Shown here: positions 8,455-17,517 of the stretch, in pieces
Layout of the letters: the number at the start of each line of letters is the position of its first letter
Numbering within the stretch: the stretch's first letter is position 1
Assembly: GCF_009183655.1 (NCBI RefSeq)
Contig: NZ_WEIO01000006.1
Location: forward strand, 1-64,000
DNA: 64,000 bases
Direction of reading: 5' to 3'
DNA from: Bacillus aerolatus
GTDB lineage: Bacteria; Bacillota; Bacilli; Bacillales; Domibacillaceae
Translations under genes and position numbers: made by a program
Notes under the pieces: generated by a model
The model's input: only the letters and a program-made list of their open reading frames with translations
Database searches by the model: none
What the model was told of the DNA's origin: nothing

Positions 8455-9696
8455 TCAATTCCTGATTTGGCCCGTTCCTTTTACAAGCGATTTAACCGTT
8501 GTAATCGCACGCAGGCCCATCGGCCCGCGTGCATGCAATTTTTGGGTGCTGATGCCGATTTCAGCGCCGTATCCAAATTGCTCGCCGTCTGTAAAGCGGG
8601 TGGAGGCATTATGGTAAAGAACAGCTGCGTCAATTGCACGAAAGAATGCCTGGACATTGTCAGCTGTTTCAGAAACGATTGCTTCCGAATGTTTCGTTCC
8701 GTATGTTTGAATATGGGAAATAGCTTCTTTCACATCTTCTACTGTTTTTACAGCGAGGACTGGAGCTAAAAATTCTGTTCGCCAATCTTCTTGCTCTGCT
8801 TGTTTAATAAAAGAAAATTGTTGCGTCAAGTTGGCAGAACCGCGAAGCTCGACGTCTTTTTCATGGAGCGTGCGCAACAGTTCTTCCCGATGCGGCCACT
8901 CTTCATGAATTAATAAAGATTCTGCTGCGTTGCAGACGGAAGGGCGGTGCAACTTTGCATTTTCAGCAATCGCAATAGCCATTTCTTTTTGTGCGCTTTC
9001 GTCAATGTAGATGTGGCAGTTGCCGACGCCTGTTTCGAGCACGGGCACGGTTGCCTGTTTAATGACAGTCTGGATTAAACCTGCACCTCCACGGGGGATC
9101 AGCACATCCAAGTACTCGTTTAATTGGAACATTTCGGCTGCTGTTTCTCTGCTCGTATCTTCAAGGAGCTGGAGTGCCTCTTCCGGTACAGGAGAAGACT
9201 GCAAGGCCGCTCTCATCACTTTCACTAAAGCGATATTGGAGTGGGCAGCTGAAGAACTGCCGCGCAGCAGCACAGCATTTCCCGCTTTTAAACATAATGC
9301 AGCTGCATCCACCGTGACATTCGGCCGGGCTTCATACACCATGCCGATCACACCGAGAGGCACTCGGACCGTTTGAATAGTTAATCCGTTTTCAATCGTC
9401 CATTCTTCGGTCGTTTCGCCGACTGGATCTTTTAACTGAACCAACTGCCGGACCCCATCTGCCATTTGCTGAATCCGCTCTTTTGTGAGCTGCAGGCGGT
9501 CCAGCAAAGGAGGCGCGAAGCCAGCTAATGTTCCTGCTTCCATGTCTTTTGAATTTTCCTGTAAAATAAAATCAGTATTTGCTAGTAAAGCATCCGCAAT
9601 CTGTTCCAGCCCAAGGTTTTTTTCTTCTTCAGAGAGCATTGCTGTTTCATAAGAAGCCTGTTTTAACAGCTTCGCCTTTTCCATTAACTCACTCAT
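8455..9696 (-). CDS. proA: Gamma-glutamyl phosphate reductase ProA
   Basis: ProA reduces gamma-glutamyl phosphate to glutamate semialdehyde with NADPH, the second step of proline synthesis. The 413-residue protein is of normal length for the family. It shows the aldehyde-dehydrogenase-like core with VYEARPNVT, the LIPRGGAGLI segment and the catalytic cysteine in RPSVCNAAE. The ATG at 9696 has CGGAG eight bases upstream; the in-frame GTG at 9705 is less likely. It is the second gene of a proBA operon, 22 bases after proB, and is controlled by the proline T-box upstream of proB. Confidence 0.96.
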   Translation of the reverse strand: MSELMEKAKLLKQASYETAMLSEEEKNLGLEQIADALLANTDFILQENSKDMEAGTLAGFAPPLLDRLQLTKERIQQMADGVRQLVQLKDPVGETTEEWTIENGLTIQTVRVPLGVIGMVYEARPNVTVDAAALCLKAGNAVLLRGSSSAAHSNIALVKVMRAALQSSPVPEEALQLLEDTSRETAAEMFQLNEYLDVLIPRGGAGLIQTVIKQATVPVLETGVGNCHIYIDESAQKEMAIAIAENAKLHRPSVCNAAESLLIHEEWPHREELLRTLHEKDVELRGSANLTQQFSFIKQAEQEDWRTEFLAPVLAVKTVEDVKEAISHIQTYGTKHSEAIVSETADNVQAFFRAIDAAVLYHNASTRFTDGEQFGYGAEIGISTQKLHARGPMGLRAITTVKSLVKGTGQIRN

Positions 9697-9718
9697 TAGT
9701 CCCACTCCGTTCTGTTAA

Positions 9719-10834
9719 TTAAATCATTATTTTTGTTGTTACCCAATTGTCGCGGTGGATTACCTCCGCCCGCTCGTTGATGGAATACATTTTGGCCTCT
9801 GCGCCCGGCCAGCCTTTTACTTTTACAAGGTCAATTGACGAATAAAAGACTTGGCCTTTTCCAAGCACCTCTCTTTTTTCATTCATGACCGTCACCACAT
9901 CCATCGCGTGAAACAAACCTTCGACTGCTGAAATGCCGGCAGGAAGCAGACTTTTCCCCCTTAAGAGAATCGCTTTTTCGGCCCCTTCATCCACAATAAT
10001 TATACCGGCTGTTTTCGCGTGATAGGCGAGCCATTGTTTTTTCATTTGCATATGACTTTTAAATGGAGAGCCGATATACGTGCCGCTTCCTTTTCCTGCG
10101 AGAATGTCCAGCAGTTTGTCTTCTCCAGTGCCGCTGCCGACAAACACTGGCACTCCGAGGGACAGCGATTTTTCCGCTGCCAAAAGCTTCGAGCGCATTC
10201 CGCCAGTGCCGATTGAAGTGCCGCTGTCTCCTGCATAAGACAACAGCTCATCTGTTACTTCAGGTATAAAGTGAAAACGTTTCGCGGCCGGATTAACAGC
10301 TGGATTGCTGTCATATAACCCGTCAATATCAGTGAGGATAATTAAGGCGTTTGCCTGCGTAAAGCCGCTGACAAGCGCAGACAGCATGTCGTTATCCCCA
10401 TACGTTAGCTCTTCGATAGAAATCGAATCATTCTCATTGATAATCGGGATGGCTCCCGCTCTTAAAAGCTCAGACATGGATGTATAAAAATTATGAAAGC
10501 GGTCGCGGCTGTAAAAATCTTCTTTTATTAAGAGCATTTGAGCAGCGACAAGCTGGAAAGGAGCCAGCAGGGAAATATACTTTTGAATGAGCAGGCTTTG
10601 GCCGACAGCTGCCGCTGCCTGCTTCGCTGCGACCGTCTTCGGGCGGGAAGAATAGCCTAGTGATTGAAAGCCTGCAGCAATGGCTCCGGATGAAACGACA
10701 ATCACTTCATGGCCGTTTTCCCGAAGCTTAGCGATAGCGGACACGTGGTCATACACTTTTTCTTCTACGATATTTCCTTGTTCGTCAGTTAAAGAACTGC
10801 TGCCAATTTTCACAACAACCCTGGATTTTTTCAC
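9719..10834 (-). CDS. proB: Glutamate 5-kinase ProB with PUA domain
   Basis: ProB phosphorylates glutamate at the gamma carboxyl, the first committed step of proline synthesis, and is usually the feedback-inhibited enzyme. The 371-residue product has an amino acid kinase domain ([32 protein letters not shown]) at about 1-260 and a C-terminal PUA domain at about 275-360. The GTG at 10834 lies about ten bases after AAAGG; a TTG at 10840 is possible. Transcription comes from the promoter at 11116-11143 and must pass the T-box terminator, so the operon should respond to uncharged proline tRNA. Confidence 0.95.
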   Translation of the reverse strand: MKKSRVVVKIGSSSLTDEQGNIVEEKVYDHVSAIAKLRENGHEVIVVSSGAIAAGFQSLGYSSRPKTVAAKQAAAAVGQSLLIQKYISLLAPFQLVAAQMLLIKEDFYSRDRFHNFYTSMSELLRAGAIPIINENDSISIEELTYGDNDMLSALVSGFTQANALIILTDIDGLYDSNPAVNPAAKRFHFIPEVTDELLSYAGDSGTSIGTGGMRSKLLAAEKSLSLGVPVFVGSGTGEDKLLDILAGKGSGTYIGSPFKSHMQMKKQWLAYHAKTAGIIIVDEGAEKAILLRGKSLLPAGISAVEGLFHAMDVVTVMNEKREVLGKGQVFYSSIDLVKVKGWPGAEAKMYSINERAEVIHRDNWVTTKIMI

Positions 10835-10860
10835 AGTCAATCATCCTTTTCAATTATATA

Positions 10861-11095
10861 AAAAAACAGCATGCCTCTCCTCCTGATAAAAGGACGGAGG
10901 GCATGCTGTCCGCGGTACCACCTTTATTGGCGCCTGAGGGCGCCCGCTTTGAACCCGTAACGAGGGAAACGGCTTATGTTGTCATAAGCGATGAGTAAAA
11001 AGGGCAGGTTCGACAGCTTCCTGCGAGGAGCCTTTCAGCCGGCGGACTCCATTCTCTGGCGCATTTCACTTATTTACTAATCCCTTCATCATTTA
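10861..11095 (-). promoter_or_regulatory. T-box leader, proline-specific, controlling proBA
   Basis: Reading leftward, the leader has a stem I with an AGTAAA/TTTACT base. It also has an AGAGA bulge and a specifier segment GAACCT, giving CCU (Pro) at 11006-11008. The T-box core GGTGGTACCGCGG follows at 10910-10922. Next comes a terminator, ACAGCATGCC pairing with GGCATGCTGT followed by seven Ts (10861-10909). A proline codon in the specifier position matches the downstream proBA genes. By family knowledge, uncharged tRNA-Pro stabilises the antiterminator and allows readthrough. Confidence 0.93.
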
Positions 11096-11115
11096 CGTAT
11101 TAATAATTATTCACA

Positions 11116-11143
11116 ATTATCTATAATTTTCACGATTTGTCAA
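11116..11143 (-). promoter_or_regulatory. SigA promoter of proBA
   Basis: TTGACA (11138-11143) and GATAAT (11116-11121) are separated by 16 bases on the minus strand. The -35 box overlaps the last codons of the upstream Nudix gene. The T-box leader begins just downstream. Confidence 0.8.
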
Positions 11144-11789
11144 GAGGCAAAGAAGGTTTAATGCCTATACCCGCTTTTTTTATCATATCAAGAAAGTGTT
11201 TTAATATCCTTGCGGTTAACCCCCAAATAATCCGATTTTCGTAAAAATAAAAATACTCATCCATCTTGCGCGTCTGCCAATTGTAATCTTCTCCGCCGAT
11301 AATTAAATCGAAGGGGAATCCTTCTTCGGGCTCAACTTTAAAATGAATGTGATGACAATCCGGTACGGCCGATAATAAATAATCAAGCGGAACAGTAAAG
11401 ACTTCCGCCACTTCATCCGGGTTTGGCTTTAATTGATCGGCTGCCGGCAAAACGCCAGCGAATGGAAAAATGATGGTACCAAAAGGAGACAGCATAAAAT
11501 CAAGTGGGAAAATGCTGTGGATATCTGACGGAGCAATTCCAAGCTCTTCAGATGTCTCGCGAATGGCTGTGAAACGTTCATTTTCATCCTCAGGATCGAA
11601 CTTGCCGCCGGGAAAACAAACTTCCCCGGGCTGGCGGCGCATTTCATACGAACGGACTTCAAACAAAATATGAGTCTCTCCTTCTATTTCAATAAGAGGA
11701 AGGAGAACGGCAAACTTTGCAAAATTTTCACTTCCTAAAATCGCCGGTGTCCGGCCTTGAAACTGCTGAAGCAATACATTCATTTCCAT
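11130..11789 (-). CDS. CoA-type Nudix hydrolase (NudL/YeaB family)
   Basis: The 219-residue enzyme contains the Nudix box GGKFDPED...REtsEELGI. The spacing is the longer one seen in CoA pyrophosphatases. It is preceded by the CoA-family signature LFEVRSYEMRRQPGEVCFPGG. Family members cleave CoA and acyl-CoA to 3',5'-ADP and phosphopantetheine and are thought to remove oxidised CoA. A GAGGTG site is placed five to six bases before the ATG. It is in line with proBA but separated from it by the proBA promoter and T-box, so the two are probably regulated separately. Confidence 0.88.
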   Translation of the reverse strand: MEMNVLLQQFQGRTPAILGSENFAKFAVLLPLIEIEGETHILFEVRSYEMRRQPGEVCFPGGKFDPEDENERFTAIRETSEELGIAPSDIHSIFPLDFMLSPFGTIIFPFAGVLPAADQLKPNPDEVAEVFTVPLDYLLSAVPDCHHIHFKVEPEEGFPFDLIIGGEDYNWQTRKMDEYFYFYENRIIWGLTARILKHFLDMIKKAGIGIKPSLPLDKS

Positions 11790-11975
11790 AGCGGCACCTC
11801 TGCTTTACGACATGTTTATTTCATTATAAATCATCTGCCGAGAATTGTGAAAAGAAGCCTTCTGAACCGTGAAAAGTCATATAAAAGATTGTCAGAATAA
11901 CTCATCATTTGTTGAACGGTTTTTGATGAAAAAAGAGAGGATTTTAGACATAGTAGTAAGAGGGAGAGGATAGAA

Positions 11976-13448
11976 ATGGAAACGAATAATGAACGGCTGA
12001 TCATAGCCGACAAAACAGTAGAATTTTGTGGGAATTGGTGGGATGCCTTCCTCAGTGCGATTTGTGACCCTGTTTATATTTTTAATGGCGAAGAAAACAT
12101 CATTGCTGTTAATGAAGCGTTTGAACAGCAGTATGGCTGGACTTTGAATGAATTGCAAGGAAGGTGCTTGCCAATCGTTCCTGTACACCTGCAGGGAGAG
12201 TTTAAATTTTTAAAACAGCGGTTAATATCTGGTGAGTCGTTTCAGCACTTTAAAACTATTCGACAAAGTAAAGATGGTTCTCTTCTTCATGTGGAAGTTT
12301 CTGCTTCACCTGTACAAGATACGAATGGAAAGTTTATCGCAGCCGTTTGTGTAACAAGAAATGTAACGAAAAAAATTGAAGCAGCGCTTTTGCTTGACCG
12401 TAAAGCAGAAGAGCTGAAAGAAAACGAAAAAAAGTTTCTTGAAATATCCGAAAATATAAGTGACATATTTTGCGTGTATGATTGTTTGACCAAGAAAGTT
12501 ATTTATATCAGTCCCTCTTATGAAAAAGTGCTTGGCCATCCGAAAAGTGAATTTTATAAAGACTTGCACGTGTTTATGAACATCGTGCATCCAGATGACC
12601 GGGAAAGATTTAAAAAATTTATTAGAGGTGAGCATGAGGAAGGGCCGGAAATTGAATACCAGGCGATTCATAAAAATGGCTCCATCATCTGGCTCCGTTC
12701 CCGCAAAATTATTGACAGTAAATTTCAAAATAGACTGGCATCGATCACTCAGGATATTACGAGTCTGAAAGAAAAAGAAATTTTGCTGAATAAAAAAGAC
12801 AAGCTGGGAGCTGTCGGCCAGCTTGCAGCAGGGATCGCCCATGAAGTAAGAAATCCGCTGACAGCGATTAAGGGATTTACTCAACTATGGGGGCAGGAAA
12901 CGCATCATAAATACAGTGAAATTATTCTTTCAGAACTTGAGCGAATCGAATCCATTATGCAGGAATTTTTAATGCTTGCAAAACCAAACCAGGAAACCAA
13001 CTTTGAAATAAAAGATGTAAATAAAATTTTAAGAGAGACTATTGCGTTTATGGGTCCTGAAGCTTTGCTTTACGGGGTAGAACTCATTCCTTTGCTGACA
13101 GAAGAACTGCCTCTCGCCCGCGTGGAAGAAAAACAGCTGAAACAGGTGATTTTGAATTTAATTAAAAACGCGATTGATGCGATGCCACATGGGGGAATTG
13201 TCACCGTTCACACGAAGCAGTCGGTAGATGGTTCTATCTGTATTAAAGTGGCTGATGAAGGGGTCGGTATTTCGCAAGAGCGGATTCCGAGGCTCGGTGA
13301 ACCGTTTTATTCGAACAAAGAAAAAGGCACCGGACTCGGGCTAATGGTTAGTTTTAAAATCATTGAACATCATAACGGGAAGATTTTCTTTGAAAGTGAA
13401 GAAGGGAAAGGGACAAAAGTGGAAATCCGATTACCCGCCAACCGCTGA
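11976..13448 (+). CDS. PAS-PAS sensor histidine kinase, soluble
   Basis: The 490-residue kinase has two PAS domains (about 15-130 and 150-265), a HisKA dimerisation helix with HEVRNPLTAIKGF (phospho-accepting His289) and a complete HATPase_c domain. The ATPase domain shows NLIKNAIDAM, DEGVGIS and the glycine-rich GTGLGL motif. No membrane helix is present, so it senses a cytoplasmic signal. The layout resembles the orphan sporulation kinases KinA/KinE of Bacillus, and no response regulator gene is adjacent, which fits a phosphorelay input role. This role is inferred. A small exported-peptide gene lies directly downstream in the same direction. Confidence 0.88.
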   Translation: METNNERLIIADKTVEFCGNWWDAFLSAICDPVYIFNGEENIIAVNEAFEQQYGWTLNELQGRCLPIVPVHLQGEFKFLKQRLISGESFQHFKTIRQSKDGSLLHVEVSASPVQDTNGKFIAAVCVTRNVTKKIEAALLLDRKAEELKENEKKFLEISENISDIFCVYDCLTKKVIYISPSYEKVLGHPKSEFYKDLHVFMNIVHPDDRERFKKFIRGEHEEGPEIEYQAIHKNGSIIWLRSRKIIDSKFQNRLASITQDITSLKEKEILLNKKDKLGAVGQLAAGIAHEVRNPLTAIKGFTQLWGQETHHKYSEIILSELERIESIMQEFLMLAKPNQETNFEIKDVNKILRETIAFMGPEALLYGVELIPLLTEELPLARVEEKQLKQVILNLIKNAIDAMPHGGIVTVHTKQSVDGSICIKVADEGVGISQERIPRLGEPFYSNKEKGTGLGLMVSFKIIEHHNGKIFFESEEGKGTKVEIRLPANR

Positions 13449-13532
13449 CTGCAAATAAGGAAGAAACTGCTTGAAAGTTGTGATATCATCAATGGCAATA
13501 ACAGTCATCGGCGGGCGAAAGGAGAATTCCAT

Positions 13533-13673
13533 GTGAAAGAGAAGCTATCTGCTTTATTTGTGTTGTTTGCGGCCATGCTACAGGGAACGGCACAAACCTT
13601 TTTGCCGGACGGGGCACATCCTATATTGACGATTTCACCCCCCGAACAAAAACAATCGACTGCACCATCTTAA
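13533..13673 (+). CDS. Small exported peptide, 46 aa (candidate signal peptide gene)
   Basis: A GTG start lies seven bases after AAAGGAG. The 46-residue product begins MKEKLSALFVLFAAM, a short basic head and hydrophobic core, with a likely processing region near QGTAQT (about 20-22). It ends in a polar Pro/Gln/Ser-rich tail (SPPEQKQSTAPS). A compact terminator follows four bases after the stop, which supports a real gene. Size and layout resemble pre-pro signalling peptides such as Phr, but there is no Rap gene beside it. The neighbour upstream is an orphan histidine kinase. Function unknown. Confidence 0.6.
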   Translation: MKEKLSALFVLFAAMLQGTAQTFLPDGAHPILTISPPEQKQSTAPS

Positions 13674-13677
13674 TTTG

Positions 13678-13713
13678 CATCCATCTGTTATTAACAGGTG
13701 GATGTTTTCTTTT
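13678..13713 (+). terminator. Terminator after the small exported peptide
   Basis: CATCCA and CTGTT pair with AACAG and TGGATG around a 3-base loop, followed by TTTTCTTTT. Confidence 0.85.
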
Positions 13714-13794
13714 GTTGTGAAAGAAAGCTACGTTTGTTAATGTGACTTATTAGAGAAAGGACAGGAAGAAAAGAAGAAAGAAAAGAGGAGTACA

Positions 13795-14757
13795 ATGATT
13801 CAATTTAACAAAGTTTCAAAAAGTTATCGAGACGGGACAGCTGCTGTCGACTCCGTGGATCTTCATATCCGTAAGGGAGAGTTTTTCGTCCTTGTCGGAC
13901 CAAGCGGCTGCGGGAAAACAACGACACTAAAAATGATTAATCGATTAATTGATGCAACAGACGGTACCATCACGATTGGAGAGAAAAAAATAAGTGAATA
14001 TGACATTCATGAACTTCGCTGGAATATCGGCTACGTTCTTCAGCAAATTGCGCTTTTTCCTCACATGACGATCGAAGAAAATATTGCTGTTGTTCCGGAA
14101 TTAAAGAGATGGAGCCGAGCGCAAATAAAAAAACGCGTGGATGAACTCTTGACGATGGTAGGACTAGATCCGGAGACGTACAGAGGACGCAAGCCAGCTG
14201 AGTTATCAGGGGGGCAGCAGCAGCGGGTAGGTGTTGTCCGTGCTTTAGCTGCTGATCCCGATATTTTATTAATGGACGAACCGTTCAGTGCGCTGGATCC
14301 GGTCAGCCGGGAGAAAATCCAGCGAGATATCATCAGTCTACAGCAGCGCATCAATAAAACGATTGTGTTTGTCACACATGATATGCAGGAAGCATTTAAG
14401 CTCGGAGACCGGATTTGTTTAATGAAAGACGGGAGAATCGTACAGATCGATACACCGGAAGCGCTCTTTCATCGTCCGGCCGATGAGTTTGTCAAACAGT
14501 TTATTGGGACAGCCAATCCGCTGCTCAAGGACACAGTAACGGTGGAAAGTGCCGTTCAAAAGCAGTCTGTCAGCGAAAAATTCACAAGCAGCCAAGTGAT
14601 TGCAGCCGGCGTTCCGCTCGAAGAAGCCATTGAACAGCTCATTCAAGAAGATCGGATTCAAGTAGAGAAGGATGGCGAGATTATCGGATTGCTGACTAGG
14701 CAATCTGCACTGGCTTACTTGTCCGAAGCGTTAAAGGAGAGAAGAGAACATGGATGA
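13795..14757 (+). CDS. egtV: ABC transporter ATPase, EgtV-like (OpuCA family)
   Basis: The 320-residue ATPase has a Walker A (GPSGCGKTT), a Q-loop, the signature LSGGQQQR and a Walker B (ILLMDEPFSALD). It also has a C-terminal regulatory extension that contains only a degenerate CBS-like part, unlike OpuCA at 23228. An AGAGGAG site precedes the ATG. It overlaps the next gene, a permease-binding-protein fusion, by eight bases, so the two form a two-gene importer. The partner identifies the system as EgtUV-type. The energy-coupling role follows from the family; the ergothioneine substrate is inferred from EgtU. Confidence 0.8.
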   Translation: MIQFNKVSKSYRDGTAAVDSVDLHIRKGEFFVLVGPSGCGKTTTLKMINRLIDATDGTITIGEKKISEYDIHELRWNIGYVLQQIALFPHMTIEENIAVVPELKRWSRAQIKKRVDELLTMVGLDPETYRGRKPAELSGGQQQRVGVVRALAADPDILLMDEPFSALDPVSREKIQRDIISLQQRINKTIVFVTHDMQEAFKLGDRICLMKDGRIVQIDTPEALFHRPADEFVKQFIGTANPLLKDTVTVESAVQKQSVSEKFTSSQVIAAGVPLEEAIEQLIQEDRIQVEKDGEIIGLLTRQSALAYLSEALKERREHG

Positions 14758-16267
14758 ATTCATCAACGTATTCAACGAGCGAAAAGGAGACGTGCTGCAA
14801 TCGTTGATTGAACATGTACAAATATCTTTTATCGCTCTGTTTTTCGCGGTGCTCATAGCGATTCCGCTCGGCATTTATTTAACGAGGCACCGAAAAGCAG
14901 CCGAAGGAATAATCGGGATTACCGCCGTTCTGCAGACAATCCCATCACTCGCTTTGCTCGGTTTAATGATCCCATTATTTGGCATAGGCAGAGTGCCGGC
15001 TATCATTGCTTTAGTTATTTATGCGCTGCTTCCGATTCTTCGCAATACATATACAGGCATTACAGGGGTTGATCCGTCACTGTCAGAAGCTGCCCGGGCC
15101 ATGGGGATGAAAAACCACCAGCGATTAATCAAAGTAGAGCTGCCGCTGGCGATGCCAGTCATTATGGCAGGTATCCGGACAGCCATGGTGTTGATTGTGG
15201 GCACGGCGACTCTTGCCGCTTTAATTGGAGCAGGCGGACTAGGCGATGTTATCCTGCTTGGGATCGACCGCAACAACGCTTCTTTAATCGTTCTCGGAGC
15301 GATTCCTGCTGCGCTGTTAGCTATTTTCTTCGATATCATCTTAAAGGCAGCCGAGAAAATTTCATTTAAACGTTCACTGATTGCCTCAGGAGCAGCTGCT
15401 ATTATTGTTATTGCTGTTATGATGGCTCCGTCATTGCTGAAAACAGACCAAGAACGTCTTGTCATTGCCGGGAAGCTTGGCAGCGAACCGGAAATTTTAA
15501 TGAACATGTATAAACTGTTGATTGAGCAGGACACTGAACTAGAAGTAGAGCTAAAACCAGGTCTTGGCAAGACTTCTTTTGTCTTTAATGCCCTTCGTTC
15601 AAAAGATATTGATATTTATCCTGAATTTACAGGTACGGCGATTTCAGAATTTCTTAAAGAAGAAGCGGCAAGCACAGACCGAAAAGAGGTTTATGAGCAG
15701 GCAAGAACAGGAATGCTTGAGAAATTTAATATGGTCATGCTTGGCCCGATGGATTACAATAATACGTATACATTAGCTGTACCGGATAAAATCGCTGAAA
15801 GATTCGGCTTAAAAACAATATCAGATTTAAAAAAAGCAGAACCACAAATAAAAGCCGGTTTTACACTTGAATTTTCTGACCGAGAAGACGGTTATCGCGG
15901 CATCCGAAAAAAGTATCATCTCGATTTTCCTTCTGTGAAGACGATGGAGCCGAAACTTCGCTACCAGGCTATTAAGTCTGGGGACATCAATTTAATCGAT
16001 GCTTATTCGACCGACAGTGAATTGCAGCAGTTTCATTTAACGGTCTTAGAAGACGACTTTCACTTGTTTCCTCCTTACCAGGGAGCTCCGTTGCTAAGAA
16101 AAGAAACAATGGAAAAGCACCCGGAGCTTAAAGAGGCGTTAAATAAGCTGGCAGGCAAAGTGACGGATGATCAAATGCGAAAAATGAATTATGAAGTGAA
16201 TGTGGAAAACAAACAAGCGGCAGATGTCGCGAAAAATTTCTTGGAAAAAGAAGGACTTTTGCAGTGA
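14750..16267 (+). CDS. egtU: Fused permease/substrate-binding protein, EgtU-like
   Basis: Residues about 20-215 are an OpuCB-type permease (IPSLALLGLMIPLFG, LPILRNTYTGI). A further hydrophobic helix at about 211-232 leads into an extracytoplasmic binding domain to residue 505. The binding domain, with IAGKLGSEPEILMNMYKLL, KPGLGKTSF, DIYPEFTGT, TLEFSDREDGYRG and LFPPYQGAPL, matches my memory of the pneumococcal EgtU protein closely. EgtUV imports ergothioneine, a low-molecular-weight thiol; it was earlier annotated as a choline/betaine or bile-exclusion system. Substrate assignment therefore rests on remembered similarity. No egt biosynthesis genes are present, as expected for a scavenger. Confidence 0.78.
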   Translation: MDEFINVFNERKGDVLQSLIEHVQISFIALFFAVLIAIPLGIYLTRHRKAAEGIIGITAVLQTIPSLALLGLMIPLFGIGRVPAIIALVIYALLPILRNTYTGITGVDPSLSEAARAMGMKNHQRLIKVELPLAMPVIMAGIRTAMVLIVGTATLAALIGAGGLGDVILLGIDRNNASLIVLGAIPAALLAIFFDIILKAAEKISFKRSLIASGAAAIIVIAVMMAPSLLKTDQERLVIAGKLGSEPEILMNMYKLLIEQDTELEVELKPGLGKTSFVFNALRSKDIDIYPEFTGTAISEFLKEEAASTDRKEVYEQARTGMLEKFNMVMLGPMDYNNTYTLAVPDKIAERFGLKTISDLKKAEPQIKAGFTLEFSDREDGYRGIRKKYHLDFPSVKTMEPKLRYQAIKSGDINLIDAYSTDSELQQFHLTVLEDDFHLFPPYQGAPLLRKETMEKHPELKEALNKLAGKVTDDQMRKMNYEVNVENKQAADVAKNFLEKEGLLQ

Positions 16268-16298
16268 AGAAGTTCGATTGGACAAAAAAATGAAAATG

Positions 16299-16353
16299 TT
16301 TTACAATTATTTTGCACTAACCTATTGTGAAAAGATTCAAAATAATTGTAAAA
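16299..16353. repeat. 15-bp perfect inverted repeat at the ilvE promoter
   Basis: TTTTACAATTATTTT (16299-16313) and its exact complement (16339-16353) are separated by 25 bases. The right arm covers the probable -10 box of ilvE, so the dyad could be an operator. It could also form an AT-only hairpin after egtU. Confidence 0.75.
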
Positions 16354-16354
16354 T
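16325..16354 (+). promoter_or_regulatory. Candidate ilvE promoter
   Basis: TTGTGA and TAAAAT are spaced by 18 bases, about 70 bases upstream of ilvE. The -10 box overlaps the right arm of a perfect inverted repeat. Confidence 0.5.
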
Positions 16355-16424
16355 GTTATGTATACAAATATTCACTTACTTTATCTTTTCAACAAATTAA
16401 TATACAGCAAGGAGACAGTGCAAA

Positions 16425-17516
16425 ATGGCAGAACATACTATCCAATTTGATCTTACCCCTGAAAGAAAACTGAAGCCAAAGTCGGAAGAGCTAGGTTTCG
16501 GGAAAGTTTTCACGGACCATATGTTCGTTATGGACTATACGGAGGGACAAGGGTGGCATAACCCGAGAATCACGCCTTACCAGCCGCTTACATTAGATCC
16601 GTCTTCCATGGTCTTTCATTATGGCCAAAGTGTATTTGAAGGATTAAAAGCTTATATGACGGAAGACAACCGGATTTTATTATTCCGTCCGGAAAGAAAC
16701 TTTCAGCGCTTAAACCGTTCAAATGAACGATTATGCATCCCTGAATTGGATGAAGAGCTAGCTCTCGAAGCCTTGAAACAACTAATTTTAACGGAAAAAG
16801 AATGGATTCCAAATGCGGAAGGGACATCTCTTTATATTCGGCCGTTTATCATTTCTACAGAGCCTTTCCTTGGGGTGGCGCCATCTAGCCAATATAAATT
16901 TATTATTATCTTATCACCGGTGGGCTCTTATTATAAAGAAGGAATCCACCCTGTGAAAATATTAGTAGAAAGCGAATTTGTCCGTGCGGTTGCCGGAGGA
17001 ACCGGAGAAGCGAAGACAGCAGGCAACTATGCTTCCAGTTTAAAAGCACAGGAAGTGGCCAGCCGCAAAGAGTATTCTCAAGTGCTATGGCTGGACGGGC
17101 TGGAGAAAAAGTACATTGAAGAAGTCGGCAGCATGAACGTTTTCTTTAAAATAAACGGGGAAATTATTACTCCTGCTTTAAACGGCAGTATTTTAGAAGG
17201 CATAACGAGAAATTCTGTCATTGAATTGTTGAAACATTGGGGAATGCCGGTGGCGGAACGCCGCATTTCCATGGAAGAAATTCGCGAAGCATATAAATCC
17301 GGTCAACTGGAAGAAGCATTCGGCACCGGCACGGCGGCTGTTATTTCCCCGATCGGAGAATTTTTCTGGAACGGTGAAAAAATGACGGTTAATCAAGGAG
17401 CAACAGGACCGACAGCTAAAAAGCTGTATGACACCATCACTAGCATTCAAAACGGCAAAGAACCTGACCCGTTTAACTGGGTAGTGGAAGTAGATCAGTA
17501 TATCACAGCAAAATAA
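16425..17516 (+). CDS. ilvE: Branched-chain amino acid aminotransferase IlvE
   Basis: The enzyme transfers the amino group between glutamate and the keto acids of valine, leucine and isoleucine. It is the last step of their synthesis and the first of their breakdown. The 363-residue product is a full-length fold-type-IV PLP enzyme with FHYGQSVFEGLKAY, LYIRPF and the lysine in GEAKTAGNYASSLKAQ. GTGTAAVISP near the C-terminus is also typical. An AAGGAG site precedes the ATG. It is monocistronic with its own terminator and a striking inverted repeat at the promoter. Bacillus species often have two paralogues, and I cannot tell which one this is. Confidence 0.95.
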   Translation: MAEHTIQFDLTPERKLKPKSEELGFGKVFTDHMFVMDYTEGQGWHNPRITPYQPLTLDPSSMVFHYGQSVFEGLKAYMTEDNRILLFRPERNFQRLNRSNERLCIPELDEELALEALKQLILTEKEWIPNAEGTSLYIRPFIISTEPFLGVAPSSQYKFIIILSPVGSYYKEGIHPVKILVESEFVRAVAGGTGEAKTAGNYASSLKAQEVASRKEYSQVLWLDGLEKKYIEEVGSMNVFFKINGEIITPALNGSILEGITRNSVIELLKHWGMPVAERRISMEEIREAYKSGQLEEAFGTGTAAVISPIGEFFWNGEKMTVNQGATGPTAKKLYDTITSIQNGKEPDPFNWVVEVDQYITAK

Positions 17517-17517
17517 T

